A stretch of 64,000 nt of DNA from contig JAPDOI010001078.1 in the NCBI GenBank assembly GCA_029168955.1, forward strand, positions 124,001-188,000, written 5' to 3'. Below, piece by piece: positions 44,992 through 56,984 of the stretch (within the stretch, counting starts at the first letter, position 1; every line of letters starts with the position of its first letter). Made by a program: the position numbers and the translations under genes. This DNA is from Aplectana chamaeleonis (Eukaryota > Nematoda > Chromadorea > Rhabditida > Cosmocercidae). Below the pieces are notes generated by a model that was given only the letters and a program-made list of their open reading frames with translations, did no database searches and was not told the DNA's origin.

Positions 44992-47481
44992 CAACGGAAA
45001 ATCAAGAACCAGCTATTCAAGGCTTTAGAAACTATCACTTGAGTACATTACAATCGACAATCGCTGCAATTCAGCCGAGCATTGAAGCTCAAATTCGCGA
45101 GAAAACAGGAAAAGGCCTTCCCGATTGACAACGCTCGGCCACATGCTAAAATCTTCTATAGTCCTATGCATAGTCCCGCGGCAAAAGTCGCGTCGCAATG
45201 ATGGGGAATAAAACGCAGGGACAAAGCTGGGTAGCAGCCCTCTATCCACCAACGCGGCGGTGCGACTTTCGCCGCTCGACTATGCAGAGATCTTATGAGG
45301 CTCTAGAGGAACTTTCGTGTAACGTCTAGCTCCACTCGCCGTATTCATCAGATATTCCATCCAACTTCCGACTCCATCCGACTAGCACTTCTTCCACCAG
45401 ATGACTCACGACTTGGTCGAGCAGCACTTTGTTTCATACGAAGCAGCAAAGAATTATTAGACCCCCGTCGGACTTGGTCAAAAAGCCGACCGGATCCGAC
45501 GGAGAGCGGGCGGAAAACAGACCCAGGTTGCATGGGCTCTGCCCTTCGAACACCAGTATCACCTCGGTGGATTGCGGACGCAAGCAGACGGTCGCAGAGG
45601 GACTTATAGGGTGAATTTTCTGCACCCGAAGCGATCTGGCAGCGGCTGTAACTCTTCTGATAATCGCTCCGTCGTCGCCAAGTTGGCAGTGAGGCAACAC
45701 CCCTACCTCGTGTAGATTCTATTGAAAACGTTTGTTCGGGTGATCAATCGCTCGATGATTTTCCATGGTTTTCGATTTCCGTGGTGGGATTGTGGGAAAC
45801 AAGGGCAGTAGTTTCGCCAAAGGTTTAATGTCACCTGCTTTAGTGATGCTTGAAACTTGCTGCTTGCTTCGTGGTGCTGGCGTAAGCACGCGAGAGCGAG
45901 CGGGCGAGGGCGCGCGAGAAGGAGCGCGTGTGAGCGGCAAGCGAATCCTGTGCCCACGATGGCCATAGATTTTGCGTAATCACACGCTCTCGCCACGTAT
46001 GGACGGAGCCTGACGGAGCGATTATCAGCGATCGTTGTTCATGATCCCAAAAGCAGCCACGAAGAACAACATGATGCAGCGATCTTTTCCATCGTGTTCG
46101 ATGGAAAAGAAGTAGTTGTCCCCAGCAACTACGCAGAGACTGGAGGCAGCACAAACAAGTTCTAGCTGTCCCGCTGGTATTCGATACATGATTCCAATCG
46201 TTCTCTTCGCATTTGGGGTGAGGTTTCACTGCTTAGCATAGTGTTCTTCTCGCACACTCCGTTCGGTACGGGGACGATCCCTTAAAAACGGATTAAGCTA
46301 GCTAGAAGCTTGTTTTGAAGTTCTTAGCGAGCAAATCGCATTCCGTATTTTTAACATGAAAATTACAAGTTCTTCCTCTCCGCACTGCGATCACTGAGAA
46401 ATAATTTGAGATTATCTCCGTAAAGTCGTCCTTTGAGGAGATCCATCCGTGAATGTTTAGGTATCTGCCAGCTCCATCTGTGTAATGGCTCAAAGCTCAC
46501 ATTTGTTTACCCAGGGGATCAAAGCCCAGGGAAGTGACCAAGTGAGGACAGCGATTAGCTAATGGTGATGACCACTGGTCGTCCAATTGCCGCATTATTC
46601 GACCTGGGGGCACAGTGCATCCTCTGACACAACTTTCGATATGTACGCGTGATGGCAGAGGAATCCCATTGGTGAACACTTCTTACTATTAGTGCAAGAT
46701 TTCAACTGGAAGAGTCAAGCGAGATGTAGAAGAAAAGAGCTGACGACATTCTTTCGTCAAAGAAACCAATGCTAATACCCTTTTGAACGAGTTTTCGTAC
46801 CCAGCAGTGATAAGATCCACGAAATTCTCAATAAGCTTGAGCGCCACTTTCATTGCGCATGCTGAGTGCCTCAGCGAACTTGTCCGCAAGGTGTTACAAG
46901 CATTCTGAGATAAACTAACCATTCCGAATGTCATCTCTACTTCTTCGTTCTAAACTCAAGCAAAAAGGGTTCGAATGTTCTCAGAGACACATTTGTGATA
47001 GCCTGATTTTTTTCATTGGTAAAGGCAGTGTTCAGAATAGTTTTCATTCCTGAGTTTCCCTTGAGGGCAGAATCCGGGCAATGGTTGGATTCTGGGATAA
47101 TACTTTTAATGGCTGCTCTGCCCTTAGTTTCTCCAAGAAATACTCTCAAACCGCTAGGAAAGCGCTCCTGCCTTCGCTGTTAAAGCCTCTACCATCTCCC
47201 CATTAGTTATAGGAATCACGGTGATAGGAAATCTCCACCGCGCACTGTGCTATTCGACTTGTCAGCGCGCTCTTTGCTCGTCACTGTGGCTCCCTCGTAG
47301 AATTCAAAGACAAAGGACTCTTCTCATCCAGCGAAAACCATAATATTGTTGCCCAATATTATGCCGTTAAAAACTCACTTCCTTCTCCAGCATAAGCTCA
47401 CGACAGTCTGGTACTGCGAGTTTTAAAATCAATGTTCTGGCTGTAACTAGCCTGCGGGGGCAGCATCTCCTCTCAATCCAA
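44992..47481. other. Spacer of giant inverted repeat with decayed minus-strand coding segments
   Basis: This 2490-bp single-copy stretch separates the palindrome arms. On the minus strand, segments with protein-like composition change frame: PITNGEMVEALTAKAGAL (about 47215-47160), then RVFLGETKGRAAIKS (47149 onwards), then KVALKLIENFVDLITAGYEN (about 46850). No family was recognised. A hairpin lies at about 45168-45285 (TGCATAGTC to GACTATGCA). Confidence 0.45.
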
Positions 47482-50400
47482 TGTTTGAGCCAAGTGAAGA
47501 TGCCAGGCAAAGTACTAGATACTAAGGTTGCGGATCCATAACACTATAGACCTGTGAAAACTGCTATGTGATCCGAAAGGGCGTGAAACCCCGGTCGATC
47601 ATCTAGCACGAGGAACAGAAGCGGCATGAAAGGCGCAGGCTGTATTGAATACTTTATTTCGAGATATCCTAGCATTCAAACGTGTGTATTGAGAGCTGCT
47701 CATTTCTAGGAAACCTTGACAATATACAGGCAAAAAGAATAAGAAGTTTGAGATGCTTGCCCACTTCAGACGTTCAAATGTCAGTGTTTTATGCGTTCTA
47801 CACACCAAGATAGGCGTTAAAAAGTTGAATTCTTAGGGGATTTTCGGATGAGCTTTTCTCTAAAACTTGAGTGTTTTGTGTGGCCTATTCGGTGCATATC
47901 CCCACCTCGTAAGCTTTCGAATACTTCTACACCATGTCGATATGAATGTGAGGTCATTTTTTATGCAGCGAGTCGCCTTGAAAAGCTTTTACTCACTTGG
48001 TTTCAATAGTTGAGTAGCCGTTTGTTGAGGAAGCCAACTATAGGTATGTATGTTTCAGCGAAACACCGCTCCAATAGGACATCGATTACACCCACCTCCT
48101 ACAAGGGAACCACAACAAGTCATAGTGACCATTCCAAATGAAATGTACTTTTCTAGAACCATTTTCAGACAAAAAGTTCGAATATGCCCATTGCAGCTGC
48201 CTAGACCCACTCTGAAAAAAGTTATGAGCGTTTTTCAAAGCTTCGCGGCAAGGTAAGGGGTTCGGTACCCATGGAATTTTCAGGTGTTTTTAAACTTTTC
48301 TCCTGATTTTGCTTAAAAACATGTATATATAGGGGTAATCTGGGGTGCTGAACACGAATCTGGGGTTTGTTTGCCCCTTTGCTTGTTAAGGTTTACTGTA
48401 GGTTACGGTAGGTAACATGCCATTTAGGAGGCAAAACCTACCTCAATATTCCGATAATCGACAAATTAACATCAAATTCGTATTCAGCACCCTAAATAAC
48501 CCTCACATAGAAAATTTGAGACAAATCTGAGACTTTGACCAAACTACCGTATACCCACCGTAATCTACCGTAAGCTGCCAAAAATCGATAAACCGACATC
48601 AGATTCGTGTTCAGCACTCCAAATAACTCCCAGAGAATTAACTTGAGCATATTCTATAGAAGAATTCCGGAAATCGTCAAAAGTCGCGATTTGCCATCAA
48701 ATCCTCCCCCTATGGGAATCTATGAACGAATACAGTCGAAAACTTCGGAAAATTGATAATTGAATCTCAGATTCGTGATCAGCACCCCAAATAACTCCCA
48801 GAGCGAAATTTTAGTCAAATCTGGAATATTTTTCTAAAACGCGTCGAGAGCCCTGTAATTGGTATAAATAAACGCCCAAGCGAAAATCCGTACACTACCT
48901 GTGATTGGTATAAATAAACGCCCAAGCGAAAATCCGGATAAGTCCAAAACGCTATTAGTCTGCGCAAAGTCTGGAAAATGTTCCTGCAACCTAACTTTGC
49001 TTACTTGGGTAGTTTTCGACGCTGAACACGATTAAGAGCTCCGTTTCCGGATTTTCTTAAAAATAATGCGCTTTTTGGAGGGTACAATAAGTACGAAAAT
49101 CAGAGAAAAAATGCCTATAACTTTTTTCAGAGTGGGTCTAGGCAGCTGCGATGGGCATATTCGGACTTTTCGTCCGTAAAATGGTTCTAGAAAAGTACAT
49201 TTCATTTGGAATGGTCACTATGACTTATTGTGGTTCCCTTGTCAGACAAAGGAAGTCGGCGATCGGGTAGGTCCTGGGTATGTAGTTCGACTGATTGGTT
49301 TTCGCATTCTATGCAGTTATGTAAGTTTTGGCTGCAAAAATGGCAAACACTACAGCTGTCTCAGTCAGGAATAGTTTCTGAGAGTTTGAGCTGACAGAAC
49401 GATAGTGGTTCTGTTGCAGTGAGTGGCGTGCAATTTGGATGTCAGTTGCTATCAACTGGTAGTTTCCAATTCCAAATTATAATTTTGGTGAATCAGACTA
49501 TAAATGAATGGCGATTGAGAGATTTTGCATGTAAAAAGTATGTTCATTCATCATTATGATAGCCAGATACCTGTATTTTTGTATTTTTGAAGTACATGTA
49601 CTTCTATTACTCAGGCCTCTATTTTAAGTGCACTTCAATTAGAGGTGTACTTCAAATAAAGGCTGTACTTCTGATTCGCAGCCCTCTCTTTTTGGTTTAC
49701 TTCTATTAGAGGTGTACTTCTAATAGAGGGTGTACTTCTATTATTCGGCGCAATTTTTGAATGCACGATGGTAGACAGTTCGCATTTTCGGCAGAGTTTT
49801 CTAGTCTAACCTCGAAAATTTGTATGTTTCGAAATTTCAGACTGCAAACTCGAAAACATAGCCACTTACTATGCTTCTCTGGGCCAAATTCCGGTCCGCA
49901 ATTGCGTCTCGGTACGCTTTGCGGCCGTACGCTTTCGAATCGGTCGAGTTTCCAGCTCCAAAGCCGACTCGATGTGGCTTTTTTATAGTTTTCTTAAATC
50001 TTTTTAGTTTCCAGATTCCGAAACCCACCTAGAGTCAACAGATCGGCGGCTGCGGCGCTGGAAACTCTTCCGACCCGGGAGCGTGCAGCCGCAAAGCGTG
50101 TCGATACGCAATTGCGGACTGGAATTTGGCCCAGAGAAGCACAGTAGGCTGGATCGAAATAGGGCTGCCAAAGTCACTGATATCATATTTCGAAAACCAT
50201 TATTCACATCCTCCCAAGTCAACTTCTTCCAAAAATGGTATAAGTTCAATATTGCTTTCGTTAGCACGTACTTTGTGAGGAAGAGAGAGATTAATAGAAA
50301 TCGAACCGTTAGGCTTAAAAACAATGGAAATGATAGCCTTTCTCCATAGTCCGGAGCCGTTGAAAAGGTACGATTTATGAACGACTTAAGTCGTTCAGAA

Positions 50401-52656
50401 AGTAGTCAATTGACAACAGCTTTAATGCGAGCTCAGACCACTTTGGGTGAAGTCTACCACTAGTGTTCCCTGATTTCCTCGTCGTATGTATGAACGATTT
50501 CTCTACATGAGTGATCCAGTCTACATAACGCTGGGGAATCCTGGATTTTCGGGGACCATTGAAGTCAACGTCTTGTGTCACAACAAGTCAACTTAGAATG
50601 ATTAAAACCCAATCAGATCAGAATTCTTGTAAATTGTCTAAATGAATTCCGTGTATTCGCCGTGAATAGCAACAATAAGAAGTTTCAGCTCTATGTCTTT
50701 CCTTGGTAATTTGAAGTTCGCTGAAGTTTCATCGGAAGTTGTCCCATACAAGCAACCTTTGACCGAGAAAGTGATGGCCGGCAGTTTTTTGTAAATATGC
50801 AAACCTCACAATATCGAAAAATAGCATCTCGTGCAAACTGGTGTCTCTCAAATGCCACATTCCAGTTGCCAAACTTTACCCGAGAAGTGGAGGTCCATCC
50901 TGGAGAAGAGGTGTACTTCTAAAAGAGGTGTACTTCAAATAGAGGGTGTACTTCAAATAGAGGGTGTACTTATATATACACAGCCTTCCCTTTTTAGGTG
51001 TCCTTTATTAGAGGTGTACTTCAAATAGAGGTGTACTTCTATTAGAGGAAATACGGTATGCATACAACTACAAACAAAACTCAACGAGGTAAATAATAAA
51101 GTACTGTCCAATACATTCAATTCGGAAGTCGCACTGACCTACTGGGCGCAAAATAATTCGATCGATGGCCTTCATAAACTCTGTCCCGTAGGAGATGGCA
51201 AGCGAAGAGTCCAAAGAAGCAGCGCTCCCTCTGCGTTTCTGACGTTTTTGGATTACAGTAGCACGTAAATCACGTACGCGACGCAGCATCTGTCTTTTCG
51301 TAATCCAAAAACAGAATCCAGAGTCGGAGAAACAGAAACTCTTCACTTGCCATCTCGTTTGGGACAGAGTATACCTTCGATTTCCTACCGCCAGTTTTTT
51401 CATCCAAACAGCGTCGGGGTTTCCTAATTGAATGACACGGACCATAAAAATCAAGTCGAAACAAGTTATGCGCATCAGCCAAGAAACAAGTAGTGGAGAG
51501 AATTGGGGACACATTTGGGATAGGGGCTCTCTGAGCACCGAGAGGGAAAGTTGTTCCGCCTTTTGCGGCTCTAATTCCACTCGGGACCATTGCCCTTAAA
51601 AAGAGTAGCGTGAAGTGTCGAAGTGCAAAAACGGGATATCTCCTCCCTCTGACTCCCTCTGTGTATATAATTAGGTCCGTGGCTCGCCTCCTCGGGAAGA
51701 AAACACCTAAATCTCACTCGCAACTTCTTGAGGAGGCAAGCGACGGACCTAACTCTAGAGATCCCCTATCCAGATACATTCGTTTCCGTACAAGGTTTGC
51801 AAGTATGCAGAAACATTGAGATGAAACGCGTAAGAAGGGACGTACCGGTGGACACCTGCTAAAACGACATCCGAAACCAATAATGTGAAGAGCGATCGCA
51901 AAAAGTATGCTTACAAGTACGATTACGGGTGACCGGATTACAGCTATGACACATTGTCATGGAATGAAAGTTCCATGCAACGGTGAAGACAGGGTATTTT
52001 GGCCGCTGACGCATATGTAATTCGGGGGAAGAGTTCACTCAAAACGGTCGTTACTTGCTACAATCATTGGCATGAGCAAACACATATAAGTTTCTTTCTG
52101 TGTTGCATGATACAAACGAATCAAATAGACACACTCAGAACCTACAAACACAACAGAGAACAATTTAGATCGCGAGGGATCCTGAAGCACCGGTGACTAA
52201 GAGCTCGAATCGCGGCATTGACGGCCCCGATTCATCAGCAATAACTATAGGAAGAATGACGAAGTCATGGAAGTTGAGTTGCTCGACTCGATGTCGACAA
52301 AGTGTGCGAAACTTCGGCTCATCACCAGGACGAATGCGGTGAGCAGAACGATGACGCAGAACATTTTACTCAGAGTTACCAAAGTGTTATTGTTATAGAA
52401 GTCTTTCTGCGGTTTTGAAGCGTCGTACGGCGTGGATCCGAACGCCAACCTGAACAAAACATTGAAAATTGCGTACCGCAATGCACTATCTAGTTTTTAT
52501 TCCACGAAACCATACATTTCCAAGTACTAGTGAGGCGAATTCACTTGGGATGCTGGATACCGGTGTGTCCAGATCTCTAGACGCGCACGTTTAGAAGAGT
52601 TGATAGTTTTTGCAGATAGCGTTCACCGTTCCGGGAAAAGGCTGTGATGTTGTTGC
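47482..52656. repeat. Right arm of giant inverted repeat
   Basis: The arm of 5175 bp is the reverse complement of 39831-44991. It ends at CTGTGATGTTGTTGC (52656), exactly where sequence homologous to hAT-C begins. Differences from the left arm include single-base changes, a 1-nt insertion in the duplicated last exon, and small gaps, so the arms are distinct copies. Confidence 0.92.
52245..52656 (-). pseudogene. Inverted duplicate of host exon 6 and part of exon 5
   Basis: 52245-52449 corresponds to exon 6, and about 52589-52656 to the 3' part of exon 5, on the minus strand. The acceptor TTTTGTTCAG and the membrane-segment coding are intact, but an extra G (GCGTTCGGATCC against GCGTTCGATCC in the left arm) shifts the frame if splicing uses the same phase. 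Upstream exons are missing because the arm ends inside exon 5. Confidence 0.7.
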
Positions 52657-53495
52657 TAGCGTCGCTTTGGCGCGTCCAGGCACCAAAGCGGCACTACCGC
52701 GGAGCCGTCGCGGGGACCCGACAGTGCCACTTCGGCTCCGCGATAACGCCGCAGCGGCTCCGGGAGAGCGTCTGATATGAAGTTAAACCGGCGACAATTT
52801 CGCTTTACCACACAGGACAGTACATCGTACTCCACGTGGGTTCGCTGCTGCATACTCGCGGAGCCGACGCCGTTCTAACGCGGAGCCGCTGCCGTACTAT
52901 CGCGACGATGTCGAGGCTCAAGACACGGCAGCAGAATAGCTTGATCACGGAGCTGCTGCGGCACTATCGCGGAACTATCGCGGCACAGTCAAGGGTCGCG
53001 GTACTTTCCTGGCACTGACACGGTAAATTTTTTCAGAGGAATGGGTTCCGTGCTTATTTAGTGGCTTGCAGGGGCCAACCGACTCCCCAACGAGTGCCTT
53101 CATCTCCCTACATGAATCTGTTACCAATTTAACGACCCCGGAGGGTTGGTTGGTTTAGTTCACCTCACCGAGGATCGAACCCGACCGTGTACAGCGAACA
53201 ACACCGCTTCGTCCCACCACGCCACACGTGCCCTAATGAATAACCACTACAGCGAGATAAAAGTGTCTGGGGTGGGGGAACTGCAGAGAGCCTGGGTGAA
53301 GTACACCCTTAACCAATCGGCTTAGATTTGATAAATCCGACCACTTTTTTCTAGGAATTCCTGCTCCAAATCGCGGTTCATGTTTTTTTCTGTTTTCTGT
53401 CCAATTTTTGCCCATTTTTACAGAAAACAGAAAAAAATGGCCAAAAATGGGCAGAAAACAGAAAACAGAAAACTCCGCACATCCCTGGCTGCAAT
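52657..53495. mobile_element. 5'-truncated hAT-C copy abutting the palindrome
   Basis: Homologous to the right half of hAT-C (from about 31842 onward), including CGCTTTGGCGCG, the minus-strand SINE at 53040-53236, the (CAGAAAA)n array at 53380-53470 and the end CCGCACATCCCTG at 53487. It lacks the left end, and about 180 bp present in hAT-C at 31977-32130 are missing. Confidence 0.8.
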
Positions 53496-54200
53496 GCCAC
53501 AGCGGACCGGAAGGTTTCCTGCTCTCCGTCCGGGGACCATGAGAAGTACATATGACTGGGTTAAAAGTGAGCACAACAAGATTCAAATATGGAGTCATTT
53601 AGAAATTTCTAAGGCTTTTGCGATTCGTGTGGGATATGTATAGATAACGAACCTCAGACAAACGCTCCGATTTTAACTTTTTTCAAGAGCGAAAGCAACG
53701 CGAAATGCACACAACAGCAGTTGGGGCATGTCATATTGGAGCCAACATTAGGGAAAGTGGGCTAGGAATGGATCTAATAGTTAAAAATTCGCTTGAATCT
53801 CATCAGTGAAAATTTCGGAAAATTCCAAGATTAGGACAGTAATTCGGTAAATGAAAATTTACCGAAAAAAAACCGGCAAATATGCAACTCGGTAAACGGT
53901 GAATACACACTCCTGACGCGAACGAGACTTCCAAGTTGAAACGCTACGATTTTGTTGGCCTATGTATTGATAGCAGCAATTAAATAAAAAGGACTTATTG
54001 GCTCACGTACACAAAGCACTCCTAGTCCCGTTATATTGTATGTTTGAAACAACTTTGATTATTCGTTAACATATTTTTAACACTCTGTTCTTGGTATTCA
54101 AGACTCTTTTCACCTCAAGAGGTTGTTTCGGTCAAGAATTCGTTAGAGAATTGAGTAAAGCGAATGGCCGAAGCTTGGAAACGTCTATCTCCATTTGTCG
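53496..54200. other. Unassigned sequence
   Basis: No gene, RNA or repeat boundary was recognised. Confidence 0.4.
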
Positions 54201-54391
54201 GCTTCAGAGGCAGTGTTCACGATAAAAAACCGTATTCTAGGTTTCGATGATTTCGAGTGGATAAGGCCACTAAGCAGAGGTTAGTAGGGAAAAGTTCCTA
54301 CAGAACATACAAATACCGGAGGAAAAGTGTTCTAACTCTGAGAAAACTCGCCGCGAATCTCCCGCAAATCTGCCGACTCGTAGCATATCAG

Positions 54392-54515
54392 GCGCCGACT
54401 CGGCAGGTTCTAGGCGCCGACTCGGCAGGTTCTAGGCGCCGACTCGGCTGGTTCAAGGCGCCGCCTCGGCAGGTTCAAGGCGCCTACTCGGCAGGTTCAA
54501 AGGGCCGACTGAATA
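54392..54515. repeat. Tandem repeat, unit about 22 bp, five copies
   Basis: The unit GGCGCCGACTCGGCAGGTTC plus a CTA or AAG tail repeats five times with a few changes, for example CCTACTCGGC in the last copy. Confidence 0.8.
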
Positions 54516-54828
54516 TTTCTTATACTAGAAGAATGAATTTCATGCTTCCCCGCTGGCAAGCTTGTCCACCCGCAAAAATTTGGGAAGCGAGATAAAGCCC
54601 CTCTATCGTTTCTGCCTCACCTCACATAAAGAAGGCAATCCGGCTATAGCCCAATCGTATGTCCACCCAGCACAGAGGCGTATCGTAGGCCGCGCGGGTT
54701 CGATCAGTCGTTCAACGTGCGCGTTCCCGGTACACTACCGGAACAGTTTTGTGGTGTAGGTGACCCAATGGAGGAAAATTGCGCTTCGCCACATTGCTGT
54801 GGTAAAAATCTATCGGAAAACTATGTTC

Positions 54829-55605
54829 TACCAGGTTGTTCAATAAGTTTTGTCGTTGAACAAGAAAAACACAACTTTATGGTTCAAAATACACTTTATT
54901 ATTCAGTATAATCTCCCTGAACATTAATACACTTAAAAAAACAAAAAAAATCTCAGTCTCATCTATAGTGATGAATCGACGCACAAAACCCACTTTATAT
55001 TTTTTAAAACGCACCAAATGTTGCTGAGAAAGTGGCATGCGAATGTGTTTTTGTTCCATTGTTAGCGAATGAGGCACCCATTGTGCACACAGCTTTCTAA
55101 AAAGCAAAATTTCACTCAAAATATGGCTCACACTGCCTAATGAGATGTGTAAAGTATCTAGTAAATTTCTCTCAGTCGATCGACGATCTTCCAAAACGAT
55201 ATCCTGTATTTTGGCTATGATTTCTGGTGTTGATGCGCTTTTCGGACTTCCTTCACGTGGATCGTCTTCAAGTCTTGTACGACCACGTTTAAATTCAGCA
55301 ATCCATCTTTCTACTGTTCTAATTGTAGGTGAACAATCATTACACACTTTTAAAATTCGTTCGTGAATTTTTTTCGGTGCTACACCTTCCAAAAATAAGA
55401 ATTTTACCACTGCACGATCATCAATTTTTTCCATTGCTGTGACTTGGCGACACTAAATGGATTGTAAACAAAGAATGAATTGACAGATTGAAATGAAACT
55501 TTACATACGTTTATATGAAGAGATTACCAACGTTACAAAAAATTTTGGGCTAGTAGCAACGCCCTCTCTTGTCGAATACAACAAAACTTATTGAACAACA
55601 TGGTA
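54829..55605 (-). mobile_element. Internally deleted mariner element with TA duplication
   Basis: The element is 54831-55603. Ends CCAGGTTGTTCAATAAGTTT and the complement ending ACTTATTGAACAACATGG are inverted repeats with TA outside both (54829-54830 and 55604-55605). At about 773 bp it is much shorter than a full mariner (about 1.3 kb). The transposase frame is 54877-55434 on the minus strand. Confidence 0.88.
54877..55434 (-). pseudogene. Truncated mariner transposase
   Basis: The 185-residue minus-strand frame starts MEKIDDRAVVKFLF. The N-terminal helix-turn-helix region is present (TIRTVERWIAEFKRGRTRLE), followed by LHISLGSVSHILSE and the linker WVPHSLTMEQKHIRM. The first catalytic aspartate sits in RRFITIDETEI. 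The frame then runs into a short tail, and the second and third catalytic aspartates are missing, so the product could bind DNA but not cut it. Full-length mariner transposases are about 345 residues. Identification is from family motifs. Confidence 0.88.
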
Positions 55606-56021
55606 CGTTGAGGTATGTCCTTTAGAAGGTGCAAAAACTAAGAAAGCAGAATTTTTTCATCATCATTCATCATCATCATCAGCAGAACATCATCTTCCCA
55701 CAACATTTGTACCTTCACATATTTCACCCTATAATTTCTGATTTCATCGTTTTTACACCTTCTAAGGAACATACGTCAACGTGAAAAATAGCTTTCCGAT
55801 AGATTTCACCATAACAAGGCCATTGTTGTACTCTGGCACAGCCCTGTCGCGGTCGCAGACCTGAGCGACGTCGCAGTCTCTGAAGGCCAATTGTGCTGTG
55901 CCATACATTAATCCTGCGACGCGACCGGCGCATGCAGTGTTCCCGCGACAGCTCTTTTCATGGTGAAAGTGTGGGTCCCGACACGATTCGTAGATGAGCG
56001 TCGCAGACTGGAGGTAGTGGC

Positions 56022-56142
56022 TGAGCAGAGTGCCACCGCGGCAGCGCGCGGCTCGATTGAGAGCCGTATTGATAGATCGCGGCGATTCTATCAATACGGC
56101 TCTCCATCATCAGACCGCGCCGCGCCGCGGTGGCACTCTGCT
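56022..56142. repeat. GC-rich hairpin of about 120 bp
   Basis: GAGCAGAGTGCCACCGCGGC at the left returns as its complement ending GGTGGCACTCTGCTC. The inner stem is GAGAGCCGTATTGATAGA against TCTATCAATACGGCTCTC. Confidence 0.75.
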
Positions 56143-56499
56143 CACCCCCTAACAATGGCCCAATGCGGTAAAGCGCAATTTTGAAGGTCGCCGTCATTTA
56201 TGATGTGTCGTCTGCAGTGGCGCAAGCAAAACACCATAGTTGACGCCGGATGTCAGGCGTAGATTTAGCCGCTTGTCGAGACGTTGAAGAGAGAAAACTA
56301 CTTAATCGAACACAGAAAGATAAAGGAGAAAACAAGCACCTTTGCAGGAAAAACGGTGAAGTGAGGCATATATTGTAGAGTTTCAACTGGTGAAGTGAAG
56401 CGGTTATCATTAATGTTATCAGGATTTCACGAAACATGGAAAGCCACTATTGACGATATGGCCTCATTAAGATCTTGAATAATAACCCAGTTCAGATGG

Positions 56500-56710
56500 G
56501 GTCGCGGCAGATACGCGGCAGAGAGTAACACCACGGTAGGTTGGCGGCAGATACGCGGCAGGCTCGCACCAGCTCCAGAGTTAATACTAAAAGAACATCG
56601 CGGTGCCGAGGTGTTCGCGGCAAGTTCGAGGTTCGCGTTAGGTTTGCGGGAGATTGGCGGCAGGCACGAGGTTCGCGGTAGGTTCACGGCTCGTTCGCGG
56701 CGACTTTTCT
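56500..56710. repeat. GC-rich imperfect repeats (CGCGGCAG / GTTCGCGG)
   Basis: Units such as GATACGCGGCAG and GAGGTTCGCGGTAGGTT recur without strict period. No coding function inferred. Confidence 0.45.
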
Positions 56711-56984
56711 CAGAGAAGAGATCTCTGAAAAATGCAGTTATGCCTGTTGGTATGTTTCTAGAGACTGCAGATAATGCGTTAAACCTGACGTCGGAAAATG
56801 GTTTGTCCTGGGCTTAAAAATGTTTAGGCAAAAGACTTTGTTTTCTGTTTATTGTACCAGAAACTCTCCGAAAAAAGATAGGCCAGTGCACATGCTGGGA
56901 TATTTGGACTTTTGCGATAAAGAATGGTCCTTCGTTTTTGCCGAAAGACACAATTTTTCATCGTGAACACTGCCTTTAGTATAG

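Larger units (their letters stand above)
54204..56979. mobile_element. Possible long relative of the AGGCAGTG TTAA family
   Basis: AGGCAGTGTTCACGAT at 54208 and ATCGTGAACACTGCCT ending at 56975 are matching inverted termini. The flanks are TCAG and TTAG rather than TTAA, so they could be ends of one 2.8-kb element (containing a mariner insertion) or of two broken ones. Confidence 0.35.

Noticed and set aside
51068..51580. 170-codon minus-strand frame in the right arm
   Set aside because: The equivalent left-arm sequence is broken in frame, no motif is recognised, and neighbouring frames are open too, so it is probably chance within a repeat.
39831..52656. Maverick/Polinton-type virus-like transposon suggested by long inverted repeats
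   Set aside because: The 2.5-kb spacer has no polymerase, integrase or packaging gene, the arms contain host exons, and no short target duplication flanks them.
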